DNA of 64,000 bases from Marinifilum_A sediminis (GCA_947496465.1 CANMCX010000001.1:558001-622000); one strand, 5' to 3'. Shown: positions 35,863-46,500, numbered from the stretch's first letter. Numbers and translations are program-made. The notes: a model not told the origin generated them from the letters alone.

Positions 35863-37197
35863 ATGTTGGAAGGAAAAACAGTTGCATTTTACACATTGGG
35901 ATGTAAATTGAATTTTTCTGAAACTTCAACCATTGGAAGATCATTTAAAGAAATGGGATTCGAAACGGTGAAGATGACAGAAAAAGCTGATATATACGTT
36001 ATCAATACCTGTTCGGTAACCGATCAGGCTGATAAAAAGTGCCGACAAGCAATCAAAAAAGTGATTAAAACAAATCCAAACGCTTTTATTGCTGTTATTG
36101 GATGTTATGCACAGTTAAAACCACAAGAAATCCTTGCCATTCCTGGTGTAGATTTGATATTGGGGGCAAACGAAAAATTCAATATCCACAAATACATCGA
36201 TCATCTTGAAAAAAACGGAACTGGTGAACTTCAGCCTTGCGAAGTTGAATCGGTAAAAGATTTTCACTCTTCCTACTCAATGGGTGACAGAACCCGTTGT
36301 TTTCTGAAAATTCAGGACGGTTGTAATTACTTCTGCACCTACTGTACTATTCCTTTTGCCAGAGGAAGAAGCAGAAACAGTAGCATTTCAGAAACAGTAA
36401 AGCAAGCCGAAAAAGTTGCAGAGCAAGGTGCAAAAGAAATCATTTTAACCGGCGTAAATATTGGTGATTTTGGTAAAAGTACCAATGAAACTTTTCTTGA
36501 ACTGATAAAAGAGCTAGAGAAAGTTGAAGGCATAGAACGATTTCGAATTTCATCGATAGAGCCCAACCTACTGAGTAATGATATTATTGATTTTGTTGCC
36601 AGTTCGAAGAAATTTGTAAATCATTTTCATATTCCATTACAAGCAGGATCGAACAAAGTTCTTAAATTGATGAAACGTAGATACGACCGAGAACTTTTTG
36701 CTCAGCGTATCGAAAAAATAAAAACTCTTTTGCCCGATGCCTTTATTGGTGTTGATGTAATTGCTGGAAGTCGAGGTGAAAGTGAAGAGGATTTTAATGA
36801 GGCGTACAAGTTCATTAACGAATTGCCTATAAGTCAACTTCATGTTTTTCCTTATTCGGAAAGACAAGGAACCAAAGCATTGGAAATTAAGGAATCGGTT
36901 CCTGTACAAGAAAGAAAACAGAGAGCTAAAATGCTTCAAATATTATCAGGCAAAAAGTTAAGAGCGTTTTATCAGAATCATTTAAATCAAGAAACAGAAG
37001 TTCTTTTCGAAGGATATAACGATCATGGTAAAATGTATGGATTCACCGAGAACTATATTAAAGTGGAAATTCCTTACAATTTGAATTTAAGTAACCAGTT
37101 GGCAATGGTGAGCCTGAAAGAAATTAATGAAAAAGGCAATGTGGAAGCCGAATTGCTAAATACGAACCAATTTAGTTTTAAACCAATTATTCAATAA
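35863..37197 (+). CDS. mtaB: tRNA t6A37 methylthiotransferase MtaB
   Basis: A radical-SAM methylthiotransferase that converts t6A37 to ms2t6A in ANN-decoding tRNAs. The N-terminal UPF0004 domain binds a second cluster through cysteines in LGCKLNFSE, NTCSVTDQ and VIGCYAQ. The radical-SAM motif is CNYFCTYC within IQDGCNYFCTYCTIPFARGRSRN. The C-terminal 60 residues form the TRAM domain. LGCKLN and the order of motifs distinguish MtaB from MiaB and RimO. I prefer ATG 35863 (MLEGKTVAFYTLGCKLN), where family proteins normally begin; the ORF extends to ATG 35806, which would add a lysine- and glutamate-rich 19-residue tail of unlikely function. Downstream genes on the same strand follow at short distance (11 bp to the inositol phosphatase gene). 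Confidence 0.93.
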   Translation: MLEGKTVAFYTLGCKLNFSETSTIGRSFKEMGFETVKMTEKADIYVINTCSVTDQADKKCRQAIKKVIKTNPNAFIAVIGCYAQLKPQEILAIPGVDLILGANEKFNIHKYIDHLEKNGTGELQPCEVESVKDFHSSYSMGDRTRCFLKIQDGCNYFCTYCTIPFARGRSRNSSISETVKQAEKVAEQGAKEIILTGVNIGDFGKSTNETFLELIKELEKVEGIERFRISSIEPNLLSNDIIDFVASSKKFVNHFHIPLQAGSNKVLKLMKRRYDRELFAQRIEKIKTLLPDAFIGVDVIAGSRGESEEDFNEAYKFINELPISQLHVFPYSERQGTKALEIKESVPVQERKQRAKMLQILSGKKLRAFYQNHLNQETEVLFEGYNDHGKMYGFTENYIKVEIPYNLNLSNQLAMVSLKEINEKGNVEAELLNTNQFSFKPIIQ

Positions 37198-37208
37198 AAT
37201 CATCTATC

Positions 37209-38009
37209 ATGAATATGCTAGAGGAACTGTGTTTAAAAACCAAGGATATTGCCAAAAAGGCAGGATCCTTTATTAAAGATCAACAAAGCAAAATAAAAGC
37301 GGATATAGTTGAGACGAAAGGCATGCACGATTTTGTTACCTATGTTGATAAAACATCCGAAGAGTTAATCGTAAAAGAGCTAAAGGAAATTCTGCCCGAA
37401 GCTGGTTTTATTGCCGAGGAAGGAACCGAAACTTTTCGCGCCGATCGTTACAATTGGATTATTGATCCGCTTGACGGAACAACCAATTACATACATGGCT
37501 TCTCACCCTTCGCAGTTAGTATAGCATTGCAGGAAAACAATGAAATTGTATTAGGAGTTGTTTACGAAATTAGTTTAGATGAGTGCTTCTACTCCTGGAA
37601 AGGAGCTGGTGGCGCATTTTTAAATGGCAATACAATTCGTGTTTCCAAAGCAAAAACTGTTGACGCCTCGCTAATCGCAACAGGTTTTCCTTATTACGAC
37701 TACGATTTATTAAAAAATTTCATGGCAACATTGGAATATTTTATTCTAAACTCGCATGGTGTTCGAAGACCCGGTTCTGCCGCTACCGATTTGGCTTATG
37801 TAGCTTGCGGTAGATTCGAAGCTTTTTATGAATACAGTTTGCAAGCCTGGGATGTTGCTGCCGGATCCTTCCTGGTAAAACAAGCAGGTGGAGCAGTATG
37901 TGATTTTAAAGGCGGAAGCGATTATATTTTTGGAAAAGAAATCATTGCTTCAAATGGATTGGTACAGGAAGAATTTAAATCTGTTGTTCAAAAGCATATG
38001 CTCAAGTAA
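37209..38009 (+). CDS. suhB: Inositol monophosphatase family protein
   Basis: 266 residues with the Li+-sensitive phosphatase motifs: metal-binding Glu in FIAEEGTE (about 73-80), IIDPLDGTTNYIHGF (motif A, about 90-104), and WDVAAGSFLVKQAGG (motif B, about 217-231). It hydrolyses inositol-1-phosphate or related sugar phosphates; in bacteria SuhB can also bind RNA polymerase and support rRNA antitermination. Here it starts 11 bp after mtaB, so co-transcription is likely. The symbol is by family and substrate is unproven. Confidence 0.9.
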   Translation: MNMLEELCLKTKDIAKKAGSFIKDQQSKIKADIVETKGMHDFVTYVDKTSEELIVKELKEILPEAGFIAEEGTETFRADRYNWIIDPLDGTTNYIHGFSPFAVSIALQENNEIVLGVVYEISLDECFYSWKGAGGAFLNGNTIRVSKAKTVDASLIATGFPYYDYDLLKNFMATLEYFILNSHGVRRPGSAATDLAYVACGRFEAFYEYSLQAWDVAAGSFLVKQAGGAVCDFKGGSDYIFGKEIIASNGLVQEEFKSVVQKHMLK

Positions 38010-38057
38010 AACAATCATCTTTTTTTGTAATTTCAGAAAATAATTAAGACATAGTTA

Positions 38058-38930
38058 ATGATAAATTTCCTCTCATACATCGTATACGGTTTCTTAAAAC
38101 TTCTAAGCTTTCTGCCACTCGGAGTTCTTTACATTGTTTCTGATTTCGTTTATTTTATAGTTTACAAAATTATTGGATATCGAAAAGCTGTTGTGACTAA
38201 CAATATGAAAAATGCTTTTCCTGACAAATCGGAAGAAGAAATTATCCGTTTACGAAAAGAATTTTACCATCATTTTTGTGATTTATTTCTTGAAACTATA
38301 AAGCTCTGGTCTATGAGCGAAGATGAGATTAAAAAAAGATGTAAATTCTTAAATTTGGAAATTTCTGATAAATATGTAAATGAAAATAGAAGTGTAATTG
38401 CCATTCTAGGTCATTATTGTAATTGGGAATGGATGACTTGTTTCCCAATTTGGGGATATGAAAATGTATTGCCAATTTATAAACCTTTACACAACAGAAC
38501 TTTTGATAAAATGTACATCAAAATTCGCGAAAAATTTGGGGCTAAAACTCTTGCTAAAAACGATACTTTGAGAACAATGTTATCGTATCGAAGAGAGAAT
38601 AAAGCAACTTTTACTGTATTTATCGGAGATCAAACACCTAATAAAAGGAGCATCAACTACTGGACTCAATTCTTAAATCAGGAAACTCCAATCTTACAAG
38701 GAACAGAACGAATCGCTAAAAAACTTGATCAAGCAGTTGTATTTATAAACATGCAAAAAGTTAAGCGTGGTTATTACGAAGTAGAGTTTATTCCTTTATT
38801 CGATAATCCTAAAGAAACTGCTGAAAATGAAATTACCGAAAAACACACTCGTGTTTTAGAGGAAATAATCAACAAAAATCCTGCTTACTGGCTTTGGTCG
38901 CATAAACGCTGGAAGCATAAAAAGCAATAA
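38058..38930 (+). CDS. Lipid A acyltransferase, LpxL/HtrB family
   Basis: 290 residues. An N-terminal membrane helix (about 5-35, SYIVYGFLKLLSFLPLGVLYIVSDFVYFI) is followed by the catalytic HX4E motif in ILGHYCNWEW (His about 118), IYKPLHNRTFD and the conserved GDQTPNKRS and TPILQGTERIAKK segments. It should transfer a secondary acyl chain to Kdo- or non-Kdo-lipid A precursor at the inner membrane. The next gene is a glycosyltransferase on the same strand (43 bp away), consistent with an envelope-lipid cluster, although no LPS operon is present. Confidence 0.92.
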   Translation: MINFLSYIVYGFLKLLSFLPLGVLYIVSDFVYFIVYKIIGYRKAVVTNNMKNAFPDKSEEEIIRLRKEFYHHFCDLFLETIKLWSMSEDEIKKRCKFLNLEISDKYVNENRSVIAILGHYCNWEWMTCFPIWGYENVLPIYKPLHNRTFDKMYIKIREKFGAKTLAKNDTLRTMLSYRRENKATFTVFIGDQTPNKRSINYWTQFLNQETPILQGTERIAKKLDQAVVFINMQKVKRGYYEVEFIPLFDNPKETAENEITEKHTRVLEEIINKNPAYWLWSHKRWKHKKQ

Positions 38931-38972
38931 TTTAACTTCCCTACATTCGAACCTTTTACTTTAAAATAAGAT

Positions 38973-40001
38973 ATGAATCGCATCGCAATTGTAATATTAA
39001 ACTGGAACGGCAAGGAATTATTAAAAAAATTTCTTCCTTCGGTAACAACTCACTCCAATAGAGAATGGGCTGATGTTATTATTGCTGACAATGCCTCGAC
39101 CGATCATTCTATATCATTTCTAAAGGATAACTATCCTAATTTACAAAGAATACAATTGGATAAGAACTACGGTTTTGCGGAAGGATACAATCGAGCTTTG
39201 GCTCAATTGCCTCACTCCTATTTTGTGCTTTTAAATTCCGATGTTGAGGTAACCGAAAATTGGTTAGATTCCATTTATACACAATTTGAAAAGTATAAAG
39301 ATATTGCGGCTGCAATGCCTAAAATTAAAGCCTATCACAAAAAAACAGATTTTGAATATGCTGGAGCTGTAGGTGGATTTATTGACTATTTGGGTTATCC
39401 TTTTTGCCGAGGACGTATTCTGGATTCAATAGAAAAAGATACGGGACAATACGATAAAAACATTGATATTTTTTGGGCAAGTGGTGCAGCCATGTTCGTT
39501 CGAGCTGAAGTCTATAAGCAAGCAGGTGGTTTAGATTCTGATTTCTTTGCACATATGGAAGAAATTGATCTTTGCTGGAGAATAAAGAATCTTGGTTATC
39601 GAATTATCTGCGATACAAATTCTACAGTTTTTCATGTAGGAGGAGCAACTTTACCGAACCATAGTTCACGCAAGCTATTCCTTAATTTTCGCAACAACTT
39701 GCTAATGCTATATAAGAATTTACCATCGCATAAACTCTTATTCACCTTTTTGGCAAGAATGATACTGGATGGTGTTGCTGCCTTTAAATTTTTACTGAGC
39801 GGGGAGGTTTCCAATTTTACCGCAGTATTTAAGGCACATATGTCCTTTTATTCTCTGCTAAAAAAATACAATCTGAAAAGAAAGCAATCCTTGCGTTTGG
39901 TAAGCAAAGAACATCATCCTGAAATCTATCAGAATAGCCTCATTATAGATTATTATTTAAAAAGTAAGAAAGTATTTTCTGATTTAAATTTTAAGCATTA
40001 A
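38973..40001 (+). CDS. Family 2 glycosyltransferase (GT2)
   Basis: 342 residues. GT-A fold motifs are VILNWNGKELLKKFLPSV (about 7-24), ADNASTDHSISFL, the DXD equivalent FVLLNSDVEVTENWL, and the acceptor-side IFWASGAAMFVRAEVY plus HMEEIDLCWRIKNLGYRI (ED-type catalytic base). The profile is that of rhamnosyl-type or other GT2 enzymes making cell-surface polysaccharide or LPS. The C-terminal 90 residues include a membrane-associated helix (LLFTFLARMILDGVAAFKFLL). Donor and acceptor are unknown. It converges with gdx; only 10 bp separate the two stop codons. Confidence 0.92.
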   Translation: MNRIAIVILNWNGKELLKKFLPSVTTHSNREWADVIIADNASTDHSISFLKDNYPNLQRIQLDKNYGFAEGYNRALAQLPHSYFVLLNSDVEVTENWLDSIYTQFEKYKDIAAAMPKIKAYHKKTDFEYAGAVGGFIDYLGYPFCRGRILDSIEKDTGQYDKNIDIFWASGAAMFVRAEVYKQAGGLDSDFFAHMEEIDLCWRIKNLGYRIICDTNSTVFHVGGATLPNHSSRKLFLNFRNNLLMLYKNLPSHKLLFTFLARMILDGVAAFKFLLSGEVSNFTAVFKAHMSFYSLLKKYNLKRKQSLRLVSKEHHPEIYQNSLIIDYYLKSKKVFSDLNFKH

Positions 40002-40011
40002 CAATGCTAAC

Positions 40012-40338
40012 TTATGCATGTGATGTAAATTTTAAACCTACAATAGCAATTAGTAATAGTAGCATAAAGAAAATCCGAGAAAAGTGAACTGGTTCTCCAA
40101 ATAAAACAATTCCTAAAATTGCTGTTGATAAGGCTCCAATTCCTGTCCAAACGGCATAAGCAGTTCCAACTGGCAAATTCTTGACAGCCAAAGCCAGGAA
40201 ATAAACGCTTATTCCCATTGCTACAATTGTAATCACACTAGGCCACAATTTTGTAAAACCTTGCGCATATTTTAAGCCTATTGCCCATACCGCTTCAAAA
40301 AGTCCTGCCACAATCAAATAAACCCATGCTATCCCCAT
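40012..40338 (-). CDS. gdx: Small multidrug resistance family guanidinium exporter (Gdx/SugE)
   Basis: 108 residues with four membrane helices. The central proton- and substrate-binding glutamate is E15 in GLFEAVWAIGLKYAQGF, a segment typical of the Gdx (SugE) branch, not of EmrE. Other Gdx-like stretches are WPSVITIVAMGIS and LPVGTAYAVWTGIGALSTAILGIVLFGE. Known: Gdx exports guanidinium in exchange for protons as an antiparallel dimer, and many gdx genes sit behind guanidine riboswitches. No such riboswitch fits here: the start lies 2 bp after the murF stop, so the gene appears to ride on the gldJ-murF transcript. A single gene of this type is normally a homodimer. Confidence 0.9.
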   Translation of the reverse strand: MGIAWVYLIVAGLFEAVWAIGLKYAQGFTKLWPSVITIVAMGISVYFLALAVKNLPVGTAYAVWTGIGALSTAILGIVLFGEPVHFSRIFFMLLLLIAIVGLKFTSHA

Positions 40339-40340
40339 AT

Positions 40341-41630
40341 CTACAACTCCTCTATAACTTTTTCCAATTGAATTCCCCGCGATCCTTTTATCAGGATATA
40401 ATAATTTTTTACTTCCTCTTGTTTCAATTCAGTACCTAGCTCGTCTACTAATTTGAAAGTTTTACAATTGCTCCTGGTATTCACTTTGGAAAAAATATTT
40501 CCTACCAAATAAACCTTTTTCAAACCTTTTTCATCTAACAAATCAATAAGTGCCAAATGCTCTTTTTCCGAATCATCACCCAACTCCAGCATATCACCTA
40601 AAATAACGAGCTTATTTTTCACCTTTAAATTGGCAAAATTTGTAATGGCAACATTCATACTACTTGGGTTAGCATTATAAGCATCCAAAAACAAAACATT
40701 CCTGTCTGTTTTCTTTAGTTGAGACCTGTTATTACTTGGCTCGTAAGCTTCCAATGCCTCTTTTATAACAATCTCTTCGATATTAAAGTATCGCCCAATT
40801 GTAACTGCTGCTAATGCATTTTCATAATTATATCCACCAATCAATTTGGTTTTGATATACAACTTACCAATTTTAGCAGATCTTAATTCTAGAATTAGAT
40901 ATGGTTCAGCTTGTAAAAATCTTGCTTTACTATTTGCTTCCTCCGAATTTCCGTAGGAGTAAATTTCCTGATCATTCAACATTCCTAATAAATGTTGATT
41001 ATCTCTATTGACAAAAACTTTTCCTTTGCCTTGTAAATAATCGTAAAGTTCTTTCTTTGTTTTCTTTACACCCTCAAACGAGCCAAATCCTTCTAAATGA
41101 GCCTTTCCAACATTGGTAATCAAACCAAAGTTTGGTTCACAAATTTCGCACAAAAACTTAATTTCTTCCGGATGATTTGCACCCATTTCAACTATGCCAA
41201 AATCTGTTTCTTTTGTCATCGCCAACAATGTTAACGGCACTCCAATGTGGTTGTTTAAATTTCCTTGAGTCGCATAAGTACTGAACTTCCTTTTTAAAAC
41301 TTCATTCACCAACTCCTTTGTAGTTGTTTTTCCATTAGTTCCTGTAATTGCAAGTATTGGAATGTTTAATGAACGTCTATGTTCTTTTGCCAATTCCTGC
41401 AGGCATGTTAAAACATCTTCAACCAAAATACAAGCTTCGCTTCTAACGTGTTCTTTTTCATCTACAATAGCATATTTACATCCTTTTTGAATAGCGGCTT
41501 CTGCAAATTTATTACCATTAAAATTTGCTCCTTTTAAAGCAAAAAATATTGAATTTGGAACTATTTTTCTAGTATCGGTTACAACTACCGGATATTTTTC
41601 GAAAAGACTGTAAATATATGATTTGGACAT
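40341..41630 (-). CDS. murF: UDP-MurNAc-tripeptide D-alanyl-D-alanine ligase MurF
   Basis: 429 residues of the Mur-ligase family. N-terminal UDP-binding domain with TDTRKIVPNSIFFALKGANFNGN, central ATPase with P-loop ITGTNGKTTTKELV (about 94-107), EMGANHPEEI, and the NVGKAHLEGFGSFEGVKKTK segment; C-terminal domain with DAYNANPSSM and LGDMLELG. It adds D-Ala-D-Ala to the peptidoglycan precursor in the cytosol. It lies downstream of gldJ on the same strand (a terminator at 41684-41710 intervenes); the gldJ-murF order is, as far as I recall, also found in Flavobacterium. The gdx gene follows 2 bp later. Confidence 0.95.
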   Translation of the reverse strand: MSKSYIYSLFEKYPVVVTDTRKIVPNSIFFALKGANFNGNKFAEAAIQKGCKYAIVDEKEHVRSEACILVEDVLTCLQELAKEHRRSLNIPILAITGTNGKTTTKELVNEVLKRKFSTYATQGNLNNHIGVPLTLLAMTKETDFGIVEMGANHPEEIKFLCEICEPNFGLITNVGKAHLEGFGSFEGVKKTKKELYDYLQGKGKVFVNRDNQHLLGMLNDQEIYSYGNSEEANSKARFLQAEPYLILELRSAKIGKLYIKTKLIGGYNYENALAAVTIGRYFNIEEIVIKEALEAYEPSNNRSQLKKTDRNVLFLDAYNANPSSMNVAITNFANLKVKNKLVILGDMLELGDDSEKEHLALIDLLDEKGLKKVYLVGNIFSKVNTRSNCKTFKLVDELGTELKQEEVKNYYILIKGSRGIQLEKVIEEL

Positions 41631-41683
41631 ATGGATGTATTCAATAAAGTTTCAACGAACGAAATTAATAAAATCAAATAAAA

Positions 41684-41715
41684 AACCCCATTCTTAAAAA
41701 GAATGGGGTTGAATT
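41684..41715 (-). terminator. Terminator after gldJ
   Basis: AACCCCATTCTT (41684-41695) and AAGAATGGGGTT (41699-41710) form a 12-bp stem; on the minus strand it is followed by UUUUUUAUUUG. It lies 27 bp past the gldJ stop, so murF may need its own promoter or read-through. Confidence 0.88.
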
Positions 41716-41736
41716 ATTTTGAATAACTACTTCAAA

Positions 41737-43251
41737 TTATTTTTGGGTTGGTCTACCAACTCGAGTCATAGCACAACGGAAACCGATATCGTCACGAGCT
41801 TCTTTCTGATCCATGAATCTGCGAGCACTTGGTGCCATCCAGTAAGCTCTATCTTTCCATGATCCACCTTTATAAACTCTTGAATTGTCCGTTACCATAG
41901 AACTAAAGTCACTACCATCCTGACCTCTACCCTGAACATACATTCGACTTGAACCTTTTGTTTGATGCTCTGGGTTATTCCACTCATAATCAGGTACGAT
42001 ACTTGATGAAACATCTCCATCTCTATAGTTTCTGTTATCAGCTGTTTTATAATTCTCTCTACCTACTAATTCTTCATCGGTTTGTGTTCTGTAACGCAAG
42101 CGTCCTAAACTATCCTTCTCGGCAATATTACCTTCTTCATCACGAACAGGTGTTTTAAATACATTACCTCTATATGGATTAAATTCAGCAATATCCTCAG
42201 GTGACATTGGGCGATAAACATCAGCAACCCATTCGCTCACATTACCAGCCATACAATACAGACCGAAATCGTTAGGCCAAAATGAATTTACCGGCACAGT
42301 AACATCTCCACCATCATTAAGTGCTCCTGCTGTTCCCATATAATCTCCACGACCACGAGCAAAGTTAGCCATCATTTTACCACGAACTTTCTTATTCTCG
42401 TTTCTAACCCAGTGACCATTCCATGGAAAAATCTTTTTATCAGTAATTCTTTCCTCTTCTGAGTTTCCAATTAATGCAGTTGCTGCATATTCCCACTCAG
42501 CTTCTGAAGGAAGTCGATATTTAGGAAGAAGAATTCCATCCGTCCAACGAACTGATCTTTCTTCATTATCTGGATCTAAATCAGGAAGATTTTTATTTAC
42601 GGCACCTTCGTATTGTCCTGCTAAATATGCTTGAGTATTAAAATTATTTTCATCTCTTTGAGCTGGGTCATCATTAAGAATTCCTTTATCGATAAGAATT
42701 CTTTCATTTACACGATCAGTACGCCATTCGCAAAAATCAACGGCTTGTTCCCACGAAACTCCAACTACAGGATATTCAGCATAAGCTGGATGACGCAAAT
42801 AGTTATTTACATACGGTTCGTTGTACGCTAATTCGTTACGCCAAACCAATGTATCAGGCAATGCCTTTTTATAAACTTCAGGATATGAAACATATACTCG
42901 TTGAATCCAGTGTAAGTATTCCAAATAATCAACATTACGTACTTCAGTTTCGTCAATATAAAAAGAAGGGACTGTAACTCTTCTTGGAACATTATTCCAA
43001 TCGTACATTACATCTTGCTGAGTTCTACCCATAGTAAATGTACCACCTTGTATAAATTTTAAGCCAGGACCAGTTTTCTGCTCATAACCGCTATGATATT
43101 CAAAGCCTCCGTTATCAGGATCGTTGTATGCCCAACCTGTGGTTTTAGATTTTTCTCCCTTACCTACAAGATTTTTAACCTTCGAACACGATGGGAAGAT
43201 CATTAAACTTGTAGCAAAAACAGCAATAACTATGCTAGATTTTAGTTTCAT
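41737..43251 (-). CDS. gldJ: Gliding motility / T9SS lipoprotein GldJ
   Basis: A lipoprotein of about 504 residues. The preferred ATG at 43251 gives a signal peptide MKLKSSIVIAVFATSLMIFP followed by the lipobox cysteine (SC-SK). The longer frame starts at 43278. A -7 box TATATTTG at 43294-43301 would leave only about 9 nt of leader before 43278 but about 36 nt before 43251, which also supports the shorter start. The body is a formylglycine-generating-enzyme-like (FGE) domain: FIQGGTFTMGRTQQDV, PSFYIDETEVRNVDYLEYL, GVSWEQAVDFCEWR, YRLPSEAEWEYAA, CMAGNVSEWVADV and GSWKDRAYWMAPSARRF. In GldJ this fold is structural and no sulfatase is nearby. It is needed for T9SS function and gliding. It is divergent from porU. 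Confidence 0.88.
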   Translation of the reverse strand: MKLKSSIVIAVFATSLMIFPSCSKVKNLVGKGEKSKTTGWAYNDPDNGGFEYHSGYEQKTGPGLKFIQGGTFTMGRTQQDVMYDWNNVPRRVTVPSFYIDETEVRNVDYLEYLHWIQRVYVSYPEVYKKALPDTLVWRNELAYNEPYVNNYLRHPAYAEYPVVGVSWEQAVDFCEWRTDRVNERILIDKGILNDDPAQRDENNFNTQAYLAGQYEGAVNKNLPDLDPDNEERSVRWTDGILLPKYRLPSEAEWEYAATALIGNSEEERITDKKIFPWNGHWVRNENKKVRGKMMANFARGRGDYMGTAGALNDGGDVTVPVNSFWPNDFGLYCMAGNVSEWVADVYRPMSPEDIAEFNPYRGNVFKTPVRDEEGNIAEKDSLGRLRYRTQTDEELVGRENYKTADNRNYRDGDVSSSIVPDYEWNNPEHQTKGSSRMYVQGRGQDGSDFSSMVTDNSRVYKGGSWKDRAYWMAPSARRFMDQKEARDDIGFRCAMTRVGRPTQK

Positions 43252-43591
43252 AATAGATTGAATGTAGTTTATCTTCAAAAATACTTAACTCAACAAATAT
43301 AACTAAAAGTGTATGAAATTTATTGTATCTATTTTTAGTTTTTACACTAAATATTTAACATTTTTCTTTACACATCATTTTCTTTATTTAACTTCTTACT
43401 CTAATCAAATCAATACAAACACTTCATTACAACTCTAACCATTTGATTCAAAACACATTTAACTAAATCTTATTCAATTAATATTCATTTTGAATCATTT
43501 TTATATCATAAACAGATTAATAGCCTTTGTATAAAGTTTTGTTTATTTTGCATTAATTCTGTCATAAAATTCTCTAAAGGTAAAACTCAGT
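43252..43591. other. Divergent spacer between gldJ and porU
   Basis: 340 bp, strongly AT-rich, no credible ORF. It contains the gldJ -7 box (43294-43301). On the porU side no exact TAnnTTTG was found; the closest is TTATTTTG at 43543-43550 with TTTG at 43526, spaced too short. No inverted repeat stands out. Confidence 0.6.
43294..43301 (-). promoter_or_regulatory. -7 promoter box (TAnnTTTG) upstream of gldJ
   Basis: The minus strand reads TATATTTG. Transcription would begin near 43287. No TTTG lies at the usual -33 spacing. Confidence 0.45.
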
Positions 43592-46500
43592 ATGCGTTAC
43601 AAAATCCTTATTGTTACTTTATTGTTTTGTCTCAACTCTTTTGGACAAACAAGCAAAGAATTCAAATTATCCTGGCAAGAAGCGTATATTTTCTCTCCCA
43701 AAGGAGAAAAAATCACTTCTTTACGCTTTCAAGGAGCTTCAATTGACGAGACAAACAATTGGTTGCCTATGTTTTCTCATCTTCAAAGAACTGGTTCAAT
43801 TGGAGATATATTCTCTGTTGAGTTATTGGATACGCAATTCGATCCGTTAAGTTCCGAAGAAGCACAAATTTTACGAAATAAATCTTTTCCGAATATTATA
43901 ACACCTAAAATTCTATCTGTTATTATTCGAAAAAACACATACCAACAAGTTCAATTTATACCATTTCGAAAAAATCCGGTAAACGGAAAAATTGAAAAAC
44001 TAGTTGCTTTTAAAATAAAGTTTAACAAAGAAACACAAAGTAAATCCAGCCCAAAAGCTAAAACTTATTCTATGAACTCGGTGTTATCCTCTGGAAATTG
44101 GATTAAGATTTCTGTTGATACAAGTGCTGTTCATAAAATCACCTATGACCAATTAATACATATGGGCATAAGCAATCCTGCACAAGTGCGAGTTTATGGA
44201 TATGGAGGTATGCTTTCAAAAATCAACTCAGAAGAAACAATCGATGATCTTCCTCTTGTTCCAATATATATGAATAATGGTAATGATGGAGTTTTTAATT
44301 CTGGTGATTTTATTCTGTTTTATGCTTCTGGTCCAAGATCATGGTCCTTTGATAATAGTAAATCTGAATTTATTCATAAAAATCACTTATACTCAGATAA
44401 ATCATTCTATTTTTTAACTTCGGACAAAGGCAATCCATCAATCATACCCATTAACAATTCCGAAAGTACATTTAATACTACTGTTAATTCTTTTAACGAT
44501 TACCGTGTTTTTGATGTGGATAAAACCAATCTTTTAGAATCAGGTAGATTGTGGTTGGGAACCGAATTTGATGTCTCGACAGAACATCATTTCGAATTTT
44601 CATTTCCTAATTTAAAAGCCAATTCTCCAATAAAAATAGGAGTTAACCTGGCAGCTCGATCATCATCAACAACAAAATTTGAATTAATTTCCGGATCTCA
44701 AAACATAGGAGAAGTCAATCTTACAGCCGTCAATACTGGTAGCTATACCGCAAATTATGCATCCCTTAAAGAAGAGGTTTTTACCGAATTTATTCCCAAC
44801 TCTGATAACTTTAGCATCTCTATTAACTATCAAAAAAGTTCGGCTTCATCAATTGGCTGGTTAGATTTTTTAAGAGTAAATGCACGAAGAGAGTTAATTT
44901 TTACTGATTCTCAAATGTCTTTTCGAGATAAAGAATCTGTTGGCGCAGGACTTATTTCTAAATTTCAGATTCAAAATTGCAAGGCATCAACTCTGGTTTG
45001 GGATATTACAGATCATAGCAATATCAAACAAATACAATTATCAATAGCTGGTACTGTAGGAGAATTTAACACCAGTACAACCAATCTAAAAGAATTTGTT
45101 GTTCTGAATCCAGATGGTGAATTTCCTAACCCTGAAATTGTAGGCAGCATTCAAAATCAAAACTTACACTCATTAGATCAGTTGGATATGCTAATCATTA
45201 GCAATTCAAGGTTTATGAGTTATGCCGAGCAAATAGCCAATTACCATAAAAATAACGACAATCTAAAGGTTAGTGTTATTGATCAGGAAAGTATTTTTAA
45301 TGAATTTTCGTCAGGTGCTCCTGATGTTGCGGCGATTAGAAATTTTGTAAAGATGTTTTACGATAGATCTACTAATGAATCGGATATGATTAAATATCTA
45401 CTTCTATTTGGTGATGGTTCTTTCGATAACAAATTGTCAAGTGAAAGCAACACGAATAAAATTTTAACCTACCAATCGGAAAATTCTCTCAGTCCAACAC
45501 AATCATTTGTTACCGATGATTTTTTTGGACTATTGGATGACAACGAAGGAGAAGCAAGCGGTTTAGTTGACATAGGAATTGGTCGATTACCTGTTAATAC
45601 AAGTGAAGAAGCACAAATTGTTACTTCAAAAATCACAAATTACAATAACAATACAAAAGGAGATTGGCAAACTGCTATTTGTATTATTGGTGATGATGAG
45701 GACAACAATACTCATATGAGAGATGCCAATTATTTGGCTGTACAGGTGGAAGACAATTATCCACAATATAAAGTTCAACGTATTTTTTTAGACGATTACG
45801 AACAAATAACCAGTTCAGCTGGTCAGGAATATCCTGATGTTAATATTGAAATTAACGAAAATGTTAATAAAGGAAGTTTGATCATAAATTATACTGGGCA
45901 TGGAAATGAAAATGGTTTAGCCCATGAACACATTCTTATGACCGATGATATTCTTTCATGGCAAAATTCGGATCGATTGCCTCTTTTCATGACTGCGACT
46001 TGTGAATTTAGCAGGTTCGATAATTATAAAAAATTATCAGCCGGTGAGATCGTTTTTCTGAGAGATAACGGCGGTGGTATTGGACTTTTCACGACTACTC
46101 GCCTTGTCTTTTCATCTCCTAACTTCAGCCTGAATCAAAACTTTTACAATTTCGTATTTGAGAAAGATGAAGAAGGTGAATTTTATCGTTTAGGCGATAT
46201 TATGCGAAATACAAAAAATGCTACTGCTTCGGGAATTAATAAGCGAAATTTTACTTTGTTAGGTGATCCTGCTTTAAAATTAAATTACCCTCAACACAAT
46301 GCAATTACATCTATGATCAACGATGTTGATATTTCGCAAGCAGTTGATACTCTAAAAGCTTTGAGCGAAATTAAAATATCAGGCAAAATTATTGCAAGTA
46401 CAGGTAGTGATTTAAATAGTTTTAATGGAACCCTGTACCCAACAGTTCTGGATAAAAAAGTTGATAAAATAACTAAGGGTAACGATGGAAATCCTTTTGA

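Noticed and set aside
39994..40008. Short inverted repeat AGCATT / AATGCT between the glycosyltransferase and gdx stop codons
   Set aside because: Only 6 bp, AT-rich, no T-run; too weak to call a terminator.
41737..43251. Reading gldJ as a formylglycine-generating (sulfatase-maturing) enzyme
   Set aside because: The FGE-like fold is there, but the lipoprotein signal, the FIQGGTFTMGRTQQDV segment and the porU/murF neighbourhood fit GldJ; there is no sulfatase nearby.
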